NCBI GenBank assembly: GCA_900754525.1
Contig: CAAEDE010000004.1
Coordinates: 27,414 to 91,413, forward strand
From: an uncultured Collinsella sp.
GTDB taxonomy: Bacteria; Actinomycetota; Coriobacteriia; Coriobacteriales; Coriobacteriaceae
Direction: 5' to 3'
Length of the DNA stretch: 64,000 nt
Below are positions 48,908 through 57,719 of this stretch, piece after piece (within the stretch, counting starts at the first letter, position 1; each line of letters opens with the position of its first letter). Made by a program: the position numbers and the translations under genes. Under the pieces are notes generated by a model. It was not told the origin of the DNA. It ran no database searches and saw nothing but the letters and a program-made list of their open reading frames with translations.

Positions 48908-50317
48908 TTACTCGCCCAGCAGGCTCTTGGTGATGGAAGCGGCGGCCTTCTTGCCGGCGCCCATCGCCAGAATGACCGTAGCGGCACCGGTGACGATGTC
49001 GCCGCCGGCCCAGATGCGGGGATCGGTGGTCTGGCCGGTCTCCTCGTCGGCGACGATGTAGCCCCACTTGTTGAGCTCCATCTTGCCGCCGATCTTCTTT
49101 GCGAAGGGGTTGGCGTTGGTGCCGATAGCCGAGATCGCGACGTCGCAGGGGATCTCCTCGATGGCGCCCTCGATGGGCACCGGGCGACGGCGGCCGGACT
49201 CGTCGGGCTCGCCGAGCTCCATCTTCTGGACCTTGACGGCGCACACGGAGCCGTCCTCGCCAGCGACAAACTCGAGCGGGGAGACGAGCGGCAGAACCTC
49301 GACGCCCTCGGCCTTAGCATGGTGCAGCTCAGCGCGACGGCAGGGCATCTCGTCCTCGGTACGACGGTAGGCGATGATGGCGTGCTCGGCGCCCAGACGC
49401 TTGGCGGTGCGGACGGCGTCCATAGCCACGTTGCCGCCACCAAAGACGACGACGTTCTTGCCGTGCTTGGTGGGGGTGTCGTACTCGGGGAACTTGTTGG
49501 CCTTCATCAGGTTCACGCGGGTGAGGTACTCGTTAGCGAAGAAGACGTTGGGCAGGTTCTCGCCGGGGACATTGAGGAACTTGGGCAGGCCAGCGCCGGT
49601 CGCCACATAGATGGCGTCGAAGCCCTGCTCGAACAGTTCCTCGGCCGTGGCCATGTTGCCCACGACGGAGTTGTACTCAAACTTGACGCCCAGGTCCTCC
49701 AGGCCGTCAATCTCGCGCTTGACGACCGCCTTGGGCAGACGGAACTCGGGGATGCCGTAGACCAGCACGCCGCCGCCGGTAAAGAAGGCCTCAAAGACGG
49801 TGACGTCAAAGCCGTTGCGGGCGAGCTCGCCGGCGCAGGTGATGCCGGACGGGCCAGAGCCCACGACGGCGACCTTCTTGCCGTTCTTGGGGGCCATCTT
49901 GGGCGTGGAGGCGAGCTCGGGGCGGTCACCCAGGAAGCGCTCGAGCTGGCCGATGGCCACGGGCTCGGACTTCTTACCACGGATGCACTTGCCCTCGCAC
50001 TGGTTCTCCTGCGGGCAGACGCGGCCGCAGATGGCGGGAAGCATGGAGTCCTCGCGGATGGTATCGAGAGCGCCGCCGAAGTCCTTCGCGCGGATCTGCT
50101 CGATAAAGCGGGGAATGTTGATGTTGACGGGGCAGCCCTCAACACAGAACGGCTTCTTGCAGTTGAGGCAGCGCTCAGCCTCGGCCAGCGCCATCTCCTC
50201 GGTGAAGCCCTTGTCGACGGGGCGGAAGTCGCAGGCGCGCTCGGCAGCCGGCTCCTCGTTATCGGGGGTGCGGGGCGACTTCATATCGGCAACGAAACGA
50301 CCGTTAACTAGTGGCAT
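48908..50317 (-). CDS. NfnB/GltD-like flavoprotein (NADPH-binding subunit)
   Basis: A 469-residue flavoprotein of the GltD/NfnB family. The N-terminal ferredoxin-like domain has CLNCKKPFCVEGCPVNINIP and CGRVCPQENQCEGKC for two [4Fe-4S] clusters. FAD and NADPH sites are VAVVGSGPSGITCAGELARNG and VVVFGGGNVAMDAVRTAKRLGA. It could be glutamate synthase small subunit, but no large subunit is adjacent. Instead the gene overlaps by 10 bp a PyrK/NfnA-like gene, the arrangement of the electron-bifurcating NADH:ferredoxin-NADP+ transhydrogenase NfnAB (or sulfide dehydrogenase SudAB). Confidence 0.85.
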   Translation of the reverse strand: MPLVNGRFVADMKSPRTPDNEEPAAERACDFRPVDKGFTEEMALAEAERCLNCKKPFCVEGCPVNINIPRFIEQIRAKDFGGALDTIREDSMLPAICGRVCPQENQCEGKCIRGKKSEPVAIGQLERFLGDRPELASTPKMAPKNGKKVAVVGSGPSGITCAGELARNGFDVTVFEAFFTGGGVLVYGIPEFRLPKAVVKREIDGLEDLGVKFEYNSVVGNMATAEELFEQGFDAIYVATGAGLPKFLNVPGENLPNVFFANEYLTRVNLMKANKFPEYDTPTKHGKNVVVFGGGNVAMDAVRTAKRLGAEHAIIAYRRTEDEMPCRRAELHHAKAEGVEVLPLVSPLEFVAGEDGSVCAVKVQKMELGEPDESGRRRPVPIEGAIEEIPCDVAISAIGTNANPFAKKIGGKMELNKWGYIVADEETGQTTDPRIWAGGDIVTGAATVILAMGAGKKAAASITKSLLGE

Positions 50318-51147
50318 GCGCAGCTCTTTTCCTCATAGGCCTTGAGGGACTCGCCCTCTTCGGAACGGTAAGCGGCCTGGCGGGCACGCAGGTCGTCCCA
50401 GTCGACCAGGGTGGCATCGAAGTCGGGGCCGTCGACGCAAGCGAACTTGGTCACGCCGCCCACCTCGACGCGGCAGCAGCCGCACATGCCGGTGCCGTCA
50501 ACCATGATGGGGTTGAGGGACGCGGTGATGGGGGTGTCGTACTTCTGGGCGGTGAGGGTCGAGAACTTCATCATCGGAACGGGACCGACGCAGAAGACCT
50601 GGCTCACGGCCTTGTCCTGCAGCAGGCGCTCCAGCGGAGCGGTGACAACGCCCTGCTCGCCGTAGGAACCGTCATCGGTAGTGATGTGGATGTGGTCCTC
50701 GTCGAGGAGCTCGCGGAACTGGTCCTCCATGAGCAAGAGGTCCTTGGTGCGGGCGCCCATGATGGCGTGCACCTCGTGGCCGGTCTCGACCAGGTGCTTG
50801 GCGACCGGGAAGGCAATTGCCAGGCCGACGCCGCCGCCAATGACGGCGCAGGGGCCCTCGGCCATCTCGGTGGGAACGCCCAGCGGGCCCACGACGTCGC
50901 GCAGCGACTCGCCAGCCTCGTAGGTGGAAAGCATCTCGGTGGTCTTGCCGATCACCATGAAGATGAACTCGACCCAGCCCTCGTCACCGTTCCAGCCGGC
51001 CAGGGTAAACGGGACGCGCTCGCCCGTCTCGTTGGCGCGAACCATGAGGAACTGTCCAGCGTGCGCATGCTTGGCGATTGCGGGCGCCTCGATGCGGAAC
51101 TTGAACACCTTCTCCGAGAACTGCTTCTTCTCCAGGATCTTATACAT
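50308..51147 (-). CDS. NfnA/SudB-like ferredoxin:NADP oxidoreductase subunit alpha
   Basis: A 279-residue FAD/NAD-binding [2Fe-2S] flavoprotein of the PyrK/NfnA type. HAGQFLMVRANETGERVPFTLAGW binds FAD, GPCAVIGGGVGLAIAFPVAKHL binds pyridine nucleotide and GTGMCGCCRVEVGG...FACVDGPDFDA supplies the iron-sulfur cysteines. The C-terminus EEKSCACH adds cysteines. No pyrD adjoins, and the NfnB-like gene overlaps, so a bifurcating transhydrogenase role is the best inference. AGAGGGG precedes the ATG. Confidence 0.85.
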   Translation of the reverse strand: MYKILEKKQFSEKVFKFRIEAPAIAKHAHAGQFLMVRANETGERVPFTLAGWNGDEGWVEFIFMVIGKTTEMLSTYEAGESLRDVVGPLGVPTEMAEGPCAVIGGGVGLAIAFPVAKHLVETGHEVHAIMGARTKDLLLMEDQFRELLDEDHIHITTDDGSYGEQGVVTAPLERLLQDKAVSQVFCVGPVPMMKFSTLTAQKYDTPITASLNPIMVDGTGMCGCCRVEVGGVTKFACVDGPDFDATLVDWDDLRARQAAYRSEEGESLKAYEEKSCACH

Positions 51148-51521
51148 AGAACCCCTCTCTTGTTAGGGCCGCCGAACCGTGCCTCCACGGAAATGGACGG
51201 TAGCCCGAGTAAAACCGTACGTGCACAGGCGTTGTGCAGACATACGGTGCAAATTATACCCTCATGGACATGTCACTTACGTGTGTCTTCGGCGGTTGGG
51301 AGCAGGGTTTATCCACTTTGGCCTACCAAAGGGGGAGAGGTTTATTTTGGTCGGTTTTATCAGGTAAAACGGCAAATGGGGCCGGCCTCGGGTTGTGATG
51401 AGGCCGGCCCCCTTTGGGGTGCTATGCATGTATGTCGGCGCGCGGTTGATTACGATGCCGCAACTGGGGCGTTTCCGCAGGTAAAACCTGCCAAAATAAA
51501 CCTGTTCCTAAATGATAGGTT
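51148..51521. repeat. Gap with inverted GGGAC-family repeats and a GC-rich hairpin
   Basis: No gene is seen in this 374-bp gap. Two inverted copies of AGGTTTATTTTGG, NNGGTTTTA occur at 51331-51366 (plus) and 51478-51516 (minus), so the region between forms a long imperfect hairpin. Inside it GGGGCCGGCCTC pairs with GAGGCCGGCCCC (about 51377-51412). The last may terminate pth on the minus strand, although no clean T-run follows. Confidence 0.7.
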
Positions 51522-52151
51522 TTAGTGCTTGCCGTTGGCGGAGGCGGCGCCGTTGACATGGTCGCGGGCATAGACCACGCCGTGCACGATCGCCAGGCCG
51601 GCGGCGTCGGCCGCGCGGGCGCAGGTGTCCTGGAAATCCTCGGCCTCGCGGGCGCGCAGCTGCTTAAGAACGTAGTCGGCGACGGCCATCTTGCCTGGAG
51701 GATTGCCGATGCCGGTGCGGATGCGGCTGAAGTCGCGGCTGCCCATCTTGTCGATGATGGAGCGCAGGCCGTTGTGACCGGCGTGGCCGCCGCCCACCTT
51801 AACGCGGACGTCGCCGGCGGGAATATCGAGCTCGTCGTGGATTACGAGCAGCTCCTCGGCCTTGATCTTGTACTCGCGGCAGAGCTTGGAGATGGGGCCA
51901 CCCGAGGTATTCATATACGACTGCGGCTTGACCAGCACAATCTGGCGCTTGCCACCCTCTTCCTCGGGATCGTTGATGTTGATGAGCGCGACCTCGGCGC
52001 CGGCCTGGTTTTTCCAGTACGTGACGCCGGCCTGACGGGCCAGCTCGTCGATCGCCTTAAAGCCGGCGTTGTGGCGGGTCTCGGCATATTCCTCGCCCGG
52101 GTTGCCAAGCCCGGCTACCATGCGAATCTTAAGAGGCTGTGCAGCTGCCAT
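51522..52151 (-). CDS. pth: Peptidyl-tRNA hydrolase
   Basis: Recycles tRNA from prematurely released peptidyl-tRNA. It has 209 residues. MVAGLGNPGEEYAETRHNAGF holds the catalytic histidine, VLVKPQSYMNTSGGPI and VIHDELDIPAGDVRVKVGGGHAGHNGLRSI are diagnostic. About ten residues precede the family start. It lies downstream of prs and glmU in the minus-strand order glmU-prs-pth, which is also conserved in Firmicutes. Confidence 0.96.
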   Translation of the reverse strand: MAAAQPLKIRMVAGLGNPGEEYAETRHNAGFKAIDELARQAGVTYWKNQAGAEVALININDPEEEGGKRQIVLVKPQSYMNTSGGPISKLCREYKIKAEELLVIHDELDIPAGDVRVKVGGGHAGHNGLRSIIDKMGSRDFSRIRTGIGNPPGKMAVADYVLKQLRAREAEDFQDTCARAADAAGLAIVHGVVYARDHVNGAASANGKH

Positions 52152-52265
52152 GTTTGTCCTCCGTTACGTAAATAGTTCAATCAACGACAAAGGCTACCAC
52201 GCCCGCCGAAGGCGAGGAAAGGTTACAGCAAAGTCATTTCAGAAAACAGCTGCCCCGAGACAGCA

Positions 52266-52369
52266 GGAAGCCCCGGACACGCCGGGAGGGGTTATCACGC
52301 GAACGTCCCGCAGCCGCAAAGCGGCGAGGACGTTCGCGTGATAACCCCGCAGGCGCGTCCGGGGCTTCC
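52266..52369. repeat. 104-bp nested palindrome (element D)
   Basis: Outer 18-bp arms (52266-52283 with 52352-52369, one mismatch) and perfect 21-bp inner arms (52288-52308 with 52328-52348) surround a 19-nt loop with its own GCCGC/GCGGC stem. It lies between pth and prs. Its loop does not clearly carry the CTCCGG core of elements A-C. Confidence 0.9.
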
Positions 52370-52392
52370 GGAGGGATGCGAGGGTCGAGCGA

Positions 52393-53379
52393 TTACAGCG
52401 CGAAGTCGCCGCCGACGAGCGTGGAGACGGGCTCCTCGTGGTAAACGGCGGAGATGGCCTGAGCGAACTCCTCGGCGACCGAGATGGTCTTGATCTTGCC
52501 ACCGACCTCGACGGGAATGGCGTCGGTGACGAGGCACTCGACGATGGGGGCGTCGTTCAGACGCTCGATGGCCGGGCCGGAGAAGATGCCGTGGGTGGCG
52601 CAGACGTAGATGTCGCCAGCGCCCATAGCCTTGAGCTCCTTGACGTTGGCACACAGGGTGCCAGCGGTATCGATCATGTCGTCGTTGATGATGCAGGTCT
52701 TGCCCTTGATGTCACCGATGATGCCCATGACCTCGGCGGCGTTGTGGCGCGGACGGCCCTTGTGGGCGATGGCCAGGTCGCAGCCGAGCATGTCGGACAG
52801 CTTCTTGGCGGCCTTGGCGCGACCCACGTCGGGGGAGACGACAACCAGGTTGTCGGTGTCGAAGTGCATGTCGTTGTAGTACTGGCCAAACAGCGGCAGT
52901 GCGGACAGGTGGTTAACCGGGATATCGAAGAAGCCCTGGATCTGGCCCTGGTGCAGGTCGAGGGTGATGATGCGGTTGACGCCGGCGCGCTCGAGCAGGT
53001 TGGCGACGAGGCGGGCGGTGATGGGCTCGCGCGGGCCGGCCTTGCGGTCCTGGCGGGCATAGCCGTAGTGGGTGATAACGGCGGTGATGGAGCGGGCGGA
53101 TGCGCGCTTGGCGGCGTCGGTGGCGATGAGCAGCTCCATGAGCATGTCGTTGACGTTGCCGCCGGCCACGGACTGAATCAGGAAGACGTCGGCGCCGCGG
53201 ACGGTCTCGTCGTAGCGGGCGTAAATCTCACCATTGGCGAACTGCTTTAGCGTAAGGCCCGAAAGCTCGACCCCAAGGTACTCAGCGATCTTCTGAGCGA
53301 GGGGACGGTTGGAGGAACCGGAATACACGCGGATGGACTTGCGCATATTCTCCGACTTCTCGGGATCATTAATCGGCAT
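52393..53379 (-). CDS. prs: Ribose-phosphate pyrophosphokinase
   Basis: Makes PRPP, the shared precursor of purine, pyrimidine, histidine and tryptophan synthesis. It has 328 residues. SNRPLAQKIAEYLGVELS, YGYARQDRKAGPREPITARLVANLLERAG, VVVSPDVGRAKAAKKL and the PRPP loop NDDMIDTAGTL are all present. AAGGAGAAGG precedes the ATG. It lies downstream of glmU and upstream of pth, and it feeds PurF and other purine genes in this window. Confidence 0.97.
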   Translation of the reverse strand: MPINDPEKSENMRKSIRVYSGSSNRPLAQKIAEYLGVELSGLTLKQFANGEIYARYDETVRGADVFLIQSVAGGNVNDMLMELLIATDAAKRASARSITAVITHYGYARQDRKAGPREPITARLVANLLERAGVNRIITLDLHQGQIQGFFDIPVNHLSALPLFGQYYNDMHFDTDNLVVVSPDVGRAKAAKKLSDMLGCDLAIAHKGRPRHNAAEVMGIIGDIKGKTCIINDDMIDTAGTLCANVKELKAMGAGDIYVCATHGIFSGPAIERLNDAPIVECLVTDAIPVEVGGKIKTISVAEEFAQAISAVYHEEPVSTLVGGDFAL

Positions 53380-53521
53380 TACCCTTCTCCTTTATACATC
53401 GAATGCCATATAGATGCCTTGTTGCATTGTAACCGCGCGACGGGGTTTATCGAGTCTTGATAACGCCTTTACCGTCAACGGACACGAACCGACCACTCAT
53501 CCGGTCGCGCAGGCCACGATA

Positions 53522-53556
53522 GAAAAAGGAGCCGCCCCCATGGGAACAGCTCCTTA
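53522..53556 (-). terminator. Terminator after glmU
   Basis: On the minus strand CTAAGGAGC and GCTCCTT pair and are followed by TTTTC. It implies that prs has its own promoter in 53380-53521. Confidence 0.8.
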
Positions 53557-53572
53557 GATGCTTGGCAAAACG

Positions 53573-54985
53573 TTATGCCTCATCGTCCTCGTGCAGACGG
53601 CGGCGGTAATCGGCGGCCCAGCCCTCAATATTTACCTGGCGGGCACGACCCAGGCCAAGTGCGTCGGCCGGGACCGGCTCGGTGATGACGGAGCCGGCAG
53701 CCACGAGCGCGCCGTCGCCGATTTGAGCGGGCGCGACCATCATGGTGTCGGAACCGATGAAGGCATCCTTGCCGATGACGGTCTTGTGCTTGTGCACGCC
53801 GTCGTAGTTGCAGGTGATGGAGCCCGCGCCCACGTTGACGCCGGATCCCATGGTGGTGTCGCCGATGTAGGACAGGTGCGGCACCTTGGAGCCCTCGCCG
53901 ATCGTGGACTTCTTGATCTCCACGTGCGTGCCGGCCTTGGAGCCGTCGAGCATGTGGGTGCCCGGGCGCAGGTAGGCGCGCGGGCCGCAGTCGACGCCGT
54001 TCTCGATGACGGCCTCGATGGCGATGGTCTCATCGATGGTGCAGCCGCTGCCGACGGTGGTGTCGGTGAGGCGGCTGTTGGGGCCGAGCTGGCACTCCTC
54101 GCCCACGGTGACGTGGCCGATCAGGTGCGTCTGCGGCCACACGATGGTGTCTCGGCCGATGACGGCATCGGGGCCGATCCAGGCCTGCGTGGGGTCGATG
54201 AAGGTAACGCCCTCGGCCATCCAGTGCTCGTTGATGCGGTCGCGCGCGATGGCGGTGAGCTGTGCGAGCTGGATGCGGCTGTTGACGCCCAGGCCGTCGC
54301 GGTAGTCGTCGCAGTGGAAGATGGAGACGGCCTGGCCGTGGCCTTTGAGGATCTCGAGCATGTCGGGCAGGTAGTACTCGGACTGCGCGTTGTCGTTGCC
54401 GATCTCGTTGATGTGGGCGGCGAGCTGCGCGCCGTCGAAGGCGTAGCAGCCGGCGTTGCACTCGAGCAGCGTGGCGGCCTGCTCGGGCGTGCAGTCCTTC
54501 TGCTCGATGATGCGCTCGATCTGGCCGTCGGCGCCCAGCTTGATGCGGCCGTAGCCGAAGGGGTCGGGCGGGGTCATGGTCATGACGGTGCAGGCGAGCT
54601 CGCCGGTAGCGACGGTCTGTGCGAACTTGGCGACGGTGTCGGCGGTGATGAGCGGCAGGTCGCCGTTGAGTACGACGACGGGGCCTTGCGTGATGCCGCA
54701 GGCCTCGAGCGCGACCTTCACGGCGTGACCGGTGCCCAGGCGCTCGGTCTGCTCGACGCACTCGACCTTGGTGGCGCTGCTGGCGTAGGCGCCGTCGATG
54801 AGGGCGCGCATCTCGTCGGCGTGGCTGCCGATGACGACCACGACGCGGCTGCAGCCGGCCTTGATGGTGGCGTCGACGATCCACTGAACCATGGGCTTGC
54901 CCAGGATCTTGTGCGAAACCTTGCAGTGGTTCGACTTCATGCGGGTGCCCTCGCCGGCAGCGAGGATAATTGCGGTTGCGTCCAT
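53573..54985 (-). CDS. glmU: Bifunctional GlcNAc-1-P uridyltransferase/acetyltransferase
   Basis: Makes UDP-GlcNAc for peptidoglycan and other envelope polymers. It has 470 residues. The uridyltransferase domain opens with ATAIILAAGEGTRMKSNHCKVSHKILGKPM, and the acetyltransferase domain is a left-handed beta-helix of hexapeptide repeats (about 255-430). VHIGNF-type residues are replaced by PHLSYIGDTTMGSGVNVGAGSITCNYDG. The ATG at 54985 is the family start; a longer frame to 55195 would overlap the divergent ECF gene region. It is divergent from the ECF operon. Confidence 0.96.
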   Translation of the reverse strand: MDATAIILAAGEGTRMKSNHCKVSHKILGKPMVQWIVDATIKAGCSRVVVVIGSHADEMRALIDGAYASSATKVECVEQTERLGTGHAVKVALEACGITQGPVVVLNGDLPLITADTVAKFAQTVATGELACTVMTMTPPDPFGYGRIKLGADGQIERIIEQKDCTPEQAATLLECNAGCYAFDGAQLAAHINEIGNDNAQSEYYLPDMLEILKGHGQAVSIFHCDDYRDGLGVNSRIQLAQLTAIARDRINEHWMAEGVTFIDPTQAWIGPDAVIGRDTIVWPQTHLIGHVTVGEECQLGPNSRLTDTTVGSGCTIDETIAIEAVIENGVDCGPRAYLRPGTHMLDGSKAGTHVEIKKSTIGEGSKVPHLSYIGDTTMGSGVNVGAGSITCNYDGVHKHKTVIGKDAFIGSDTMMVAPAQIGDGALVAAGSVITEPVPADALGLGRARQVNIEGWAADYRRRLHEDDEA

Positions 54986-55178
54986 GTGATCTCCTGTTAC
55001 GTTATAGAGACGTGTGTTTGGAAACGATACACGGCGCAATATGATACCGCAGGCATATGTTGAGCGCGTAGCGATTGGTTTTCGGCGGTTGAGGCTTGCA
55101 CCGCCGGCGTGGCGTTTGCGCTGCTTGCGTGCGGCGTTGGCGATGCTGCGGAGCTGTCGTTTGAGCGAGGGGACGGGG

Positions 55179-56072
55179 GTGCCCGTGGACAACATGCGAG
55201 AGGAGTTTGGCGGCGAGCCCGTCGCGGCGTTCTCGATGTCGCATCCGGCTGTGCCGGCCCTCTACATGGTGCTGACGCTGGGGCTCACCATGTTCTCGAT
55301 GCAACCGGTGCTGGTCGCGCTGTCGCTTGCGGGTGGGCTGGCGTACGGGCTTGCGACGCGCGGTGCTGCGCGCACGTTGGGGGCGCTTCGCTGGCAGCTG
55401 CCGGTGATTTTGATTATCGCGGTGCTCAATCCACTGTTTAGCGCTTCGGGTTCGACGGAGCTGTTCCGTATTGGCATGCGCGCGGTGTATCTGGAGAGCA
55501 TGGTATATGGCCTGTGCATGGGCGGGCTGTTTGTGGCGAGCGTGCTGTGGTTTGAGGCCGCGGCGTCGATGCTCGAATACGACAAGGTACTCGCACTGTT
55601 AGGCAACGCCGCGCCGGTGATTGCGCTCATGATCTCGATGTGCATGAGGCTTATCCCGCAGTTTTTGCGCCGCGGCCGCACGGTGCTGGCGGTGCAGGAC
55701 GCGATTGATGTACCGGGGCGTGCGCCGGCCGACCCCGTGCGCTCGCGCCTGCGGGCGTCGAGCGTGTTGATGGGCTGGGGCATGGAAGATTCGCTGGAGC
55801 GCGCGGACGCGATGCGCTCGCGCGGGTGGGGTGCCGCGACGCGTCGTACGACGTATGCGCGGTATCGACTGGGGCGCGGCGACGCTGCCGCGCTGGTTGG
55901 ACTTGCGGTGTTTGGCGCCGCCGCGGTGGCGGTGGCGTGGACCGCGACGACGCAGTATTCGTTTTATCCGCAGCTCTCGGTGCCGGCGCCGTGGCCAGGC
56001 TATGTCGTGTACGCCGCCTGGATGGTGTTGCCTTGCGCGTTGCACGCGATTGATGAGAAGAGGTTTGGCTGA
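55179..56072 (+). CDS. ECF transporter transmembrane component (EcfT)
   Basis: The energy-coupling membrane subunit that links S-components to the ATPases of vitamin or metal uptake systems. About five transmembrane segments follow the start. The coupling-helix motif SLERADAMRSRGWG matches EcfT. The start is unsure: GTG 55179 with GAGGGGA upstream gives 297 residues, and ATG 55194 is an alternative. The frame stays open upstream to 55014 but overlaps the promoter region of glmU. Its stop overlaps the next gene's start (TGATGG). Confidence 0.85.
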   Translation: MPVDNMREEFGGEPVAAFSMSHPAVPALYMVLTLGLTMFSMQPVLVALSLAGGLAYGLATRGAARTLGALRWQLPVILIIAVLNPLFSASGSTELFRIGMRAVYLESMVYGLCMGGLFVASVLWFEAAASMLEYDKVLALLGNAAPVIALMISMCMRLIPQFLRRGRTVLAVQDAIDVPGRAPADPVRSRLRASSVLMGWGMEDSLERADAMRSRGWGAATRRTTYARYRLGRGDAAALVGLAVFGAAAVAVAWTATTQYSFYPQLSVPAPWPGYVVYAAWMVLPCALHAIDEKRFG

Positions 56073-57715
56073 TGGCTCGGTTTGATAGGAGCTCGGCGGC
56101 GGGTGTGGCATATGGCTCGGCCGCGCCGGCGATTGAGGTGCGAGGCCTTAGTTTTGCCTACCCCGATGCTGATGCTGCGGTGCTCGAGGGGCTCGACTGG
56201 TCTGTTCCCCAAGGTGCATTTGCGTTGCTTGTTGGCGGTACCGGATCGGGTAAGTCGACGCTGCTGTCGCTGCTCAAGCCCGAGATCGCTCCAGCGGGCG
56301 AGCGCACTGGTGATGCGCGCGTGCTGGGCGAGCCCGTCGCCGACATGGATGTGCGGGCATCGGCGGAGCGCGTGGGTTATGTGTTCCAGGACCCCGAGAA
56401 CCAGATCGTGTGCGAGACCGTGTGGCACGAGATGGCGTTTGGCTTGGAAAACTTAGGCATGTCGCGCGACGAGATGCGCCGTCGTGTAGCCGAGACCAGC
56501 TATTTCTTTGGGTTGGAGGATTGGCTCCACCGCGATACCGATACGCTTTCGGCTGGCCGCAAGCAGCTGCTGTCGCTTGCCGCCGTCTTGGCGCTGCGCC
56601 CGCGCGTGCTGCTGCTCGACGAGCCCACGTCTCAGCTTGATCCGGTTGCGGAGAAGAATTTCCTGCACGCGCTGTTTCGTGTGAATCGCGAGCTGGGCTG
56701 CACGGTTGTTGTTGCGACGCATCAGCCGCGCCCAATGCTCGAATACGCGACGTGCGCGTACCGGATTGAGGACGGTCGCGTGCGCGAGGTGGCGGATATG
56801 GCTTCTTTGGGACGCCGAGAATCGCTGTTTTCCGATGACATGTTGGGGTGGGGTGCCATCCGATGTGCAAATAAAGGAGTATTCAGCAGGCGTGAGGACA
56901 ATTTGGGCTCTCTGGAGCCGCTCGGGGACGTATCGGGCGCGAAAAAAAGTTCGGAATTGGACAAATCGTCCGAATTTGTGGCGCAAACGTCGCTCGAGAA
57001 CGGCTCGGAAGCCTTCTCGCGCACGGATGGAAGCAGAATACTCCAAAAAATGCACGGTGGGTCGGCTACTACCCTGTCGGAAGGCTGGTTTCGCTACGAT
57101 CGCGCGTTCGGCTGGGTGCTGCGCGGGCTCGATGTGACGTTTTCAGCCGGCGCGGTTCATGCGGTCGTGGGCGGAAACGGCTGTGGCAAGTCGACGATGC
57201 TCTCGGTGCTGGCCAAGACGGCTAAGCTGCAGCGTGGCCGCATGGTGCGTGGGGCGGCTTCGGCGGCTCTGCTGCCACAGAATCCCAAGGCATTGCTGGT
57301 CGCCGAAACGGTGCGCGACGAGCTGATGGAATGGGCCTCGACCTGCGGATACGACGAGGCCGCAGCACGGGAGCAGACAGCGCGTCTGGGTCTGGCGGGC
57401 TTGGAGGCGCGTCACCCGTACGATCTTTCGGGCGGGCAGCGTCAACTGCTTGCATTGGCAAAACTGCTGCTAATCGGCCCCGAGCTGCTATTGCTCGATG
57501 AGCCCACCAAGGGCCTAGACCTGTTCAGTCGCCGCATCATCGCCCGCGCCCTGCGTGACCATGCGAAGGCTGGCGGCACCGTCATCATGGCTACGCACGA
57601 TTTGGACTTTGCCGAGCAGGTAGCCGACGACGTCGCCATGATGTTTGACGGCGAGATTGCCTGCATGGAGCCGCCGGCCGACTTCTTTGCCGACAACGTG
57701 TTCTATAGGGCGTGA
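56072..57715 (+). CDS. Fused double ATPase of ECF transporter (EcfA-EcfA')
   Basis: A 547-residue protein joining two ABC ATPase domains, so one chain energises the ECF module. NBD1 has Walker A GGTGSGKST, Q-loop FQDPENQIV, a degenerate signature LSAGRKQLLSLAAVL and Walker B VLLLDEPTSQLD. A linker of about 60 residues follows (near 285-335, Ser/Glu-rich, lower GC). NBD2 has GGNGCGKST, signature LSGGQRQLLALAKLL and LLLLDEPTKGLD. Its start overlaps the EcfT stop, so the unit is co-translated. Confidence 0.92.
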   Translation: MARFDRSSAAGVAYGSAAPAIEVRGLSFAYPDADAAVLEGLDWSVPQGAFALLVGGTGSGKSTLLSLLKPEIAPAGERTGDARVLGEPVADMDVRASAERVGYVFQDPENQIVCETVWHEMAFGLENLGMSRDEMRRRVAETSYFFGLEDWLHRDTDTLSAGRKQLLSLAAVLALRPRVLLLDEPTSQLDPVAEKNFLHALFRVNRELGCTVVVATHQPRPMLEYATCAYRIEDGRVREVADMASLGRRESLFSDDMLGWGAIRCANKGVFSRREDNLGSLEPLGDVSGAKKSSELDKSSEFVAQTSLENGSEAFSRTDGSRILQKMHGGSATTLSEGWFRYDRAFGWVLRGLDVTFSAGAVHAVVGGNGCGKSTMLSVLAKTAKLQRGRMVRGAASAALLPQNPKALLVAETVRDELMEWASTCGYDEAAAREQTARLGLAGLEARHPYDLSGGQRQLLALAKLLLIGPELLLLDEPTKGLDLFSRRIIARALRDHAKAGGTVIMATHDLDFAEQVADDVAMMFDGEIACMEPPADFFADNVFYRA

Positions 57716-57719
57716 TGGG

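Noticed and set aside
54986..55178. Cobalamin riboswitch ahead of the ECF operon
   Set aside because: I could not find a convincing B12-box or matching stems; the substrate is left open.
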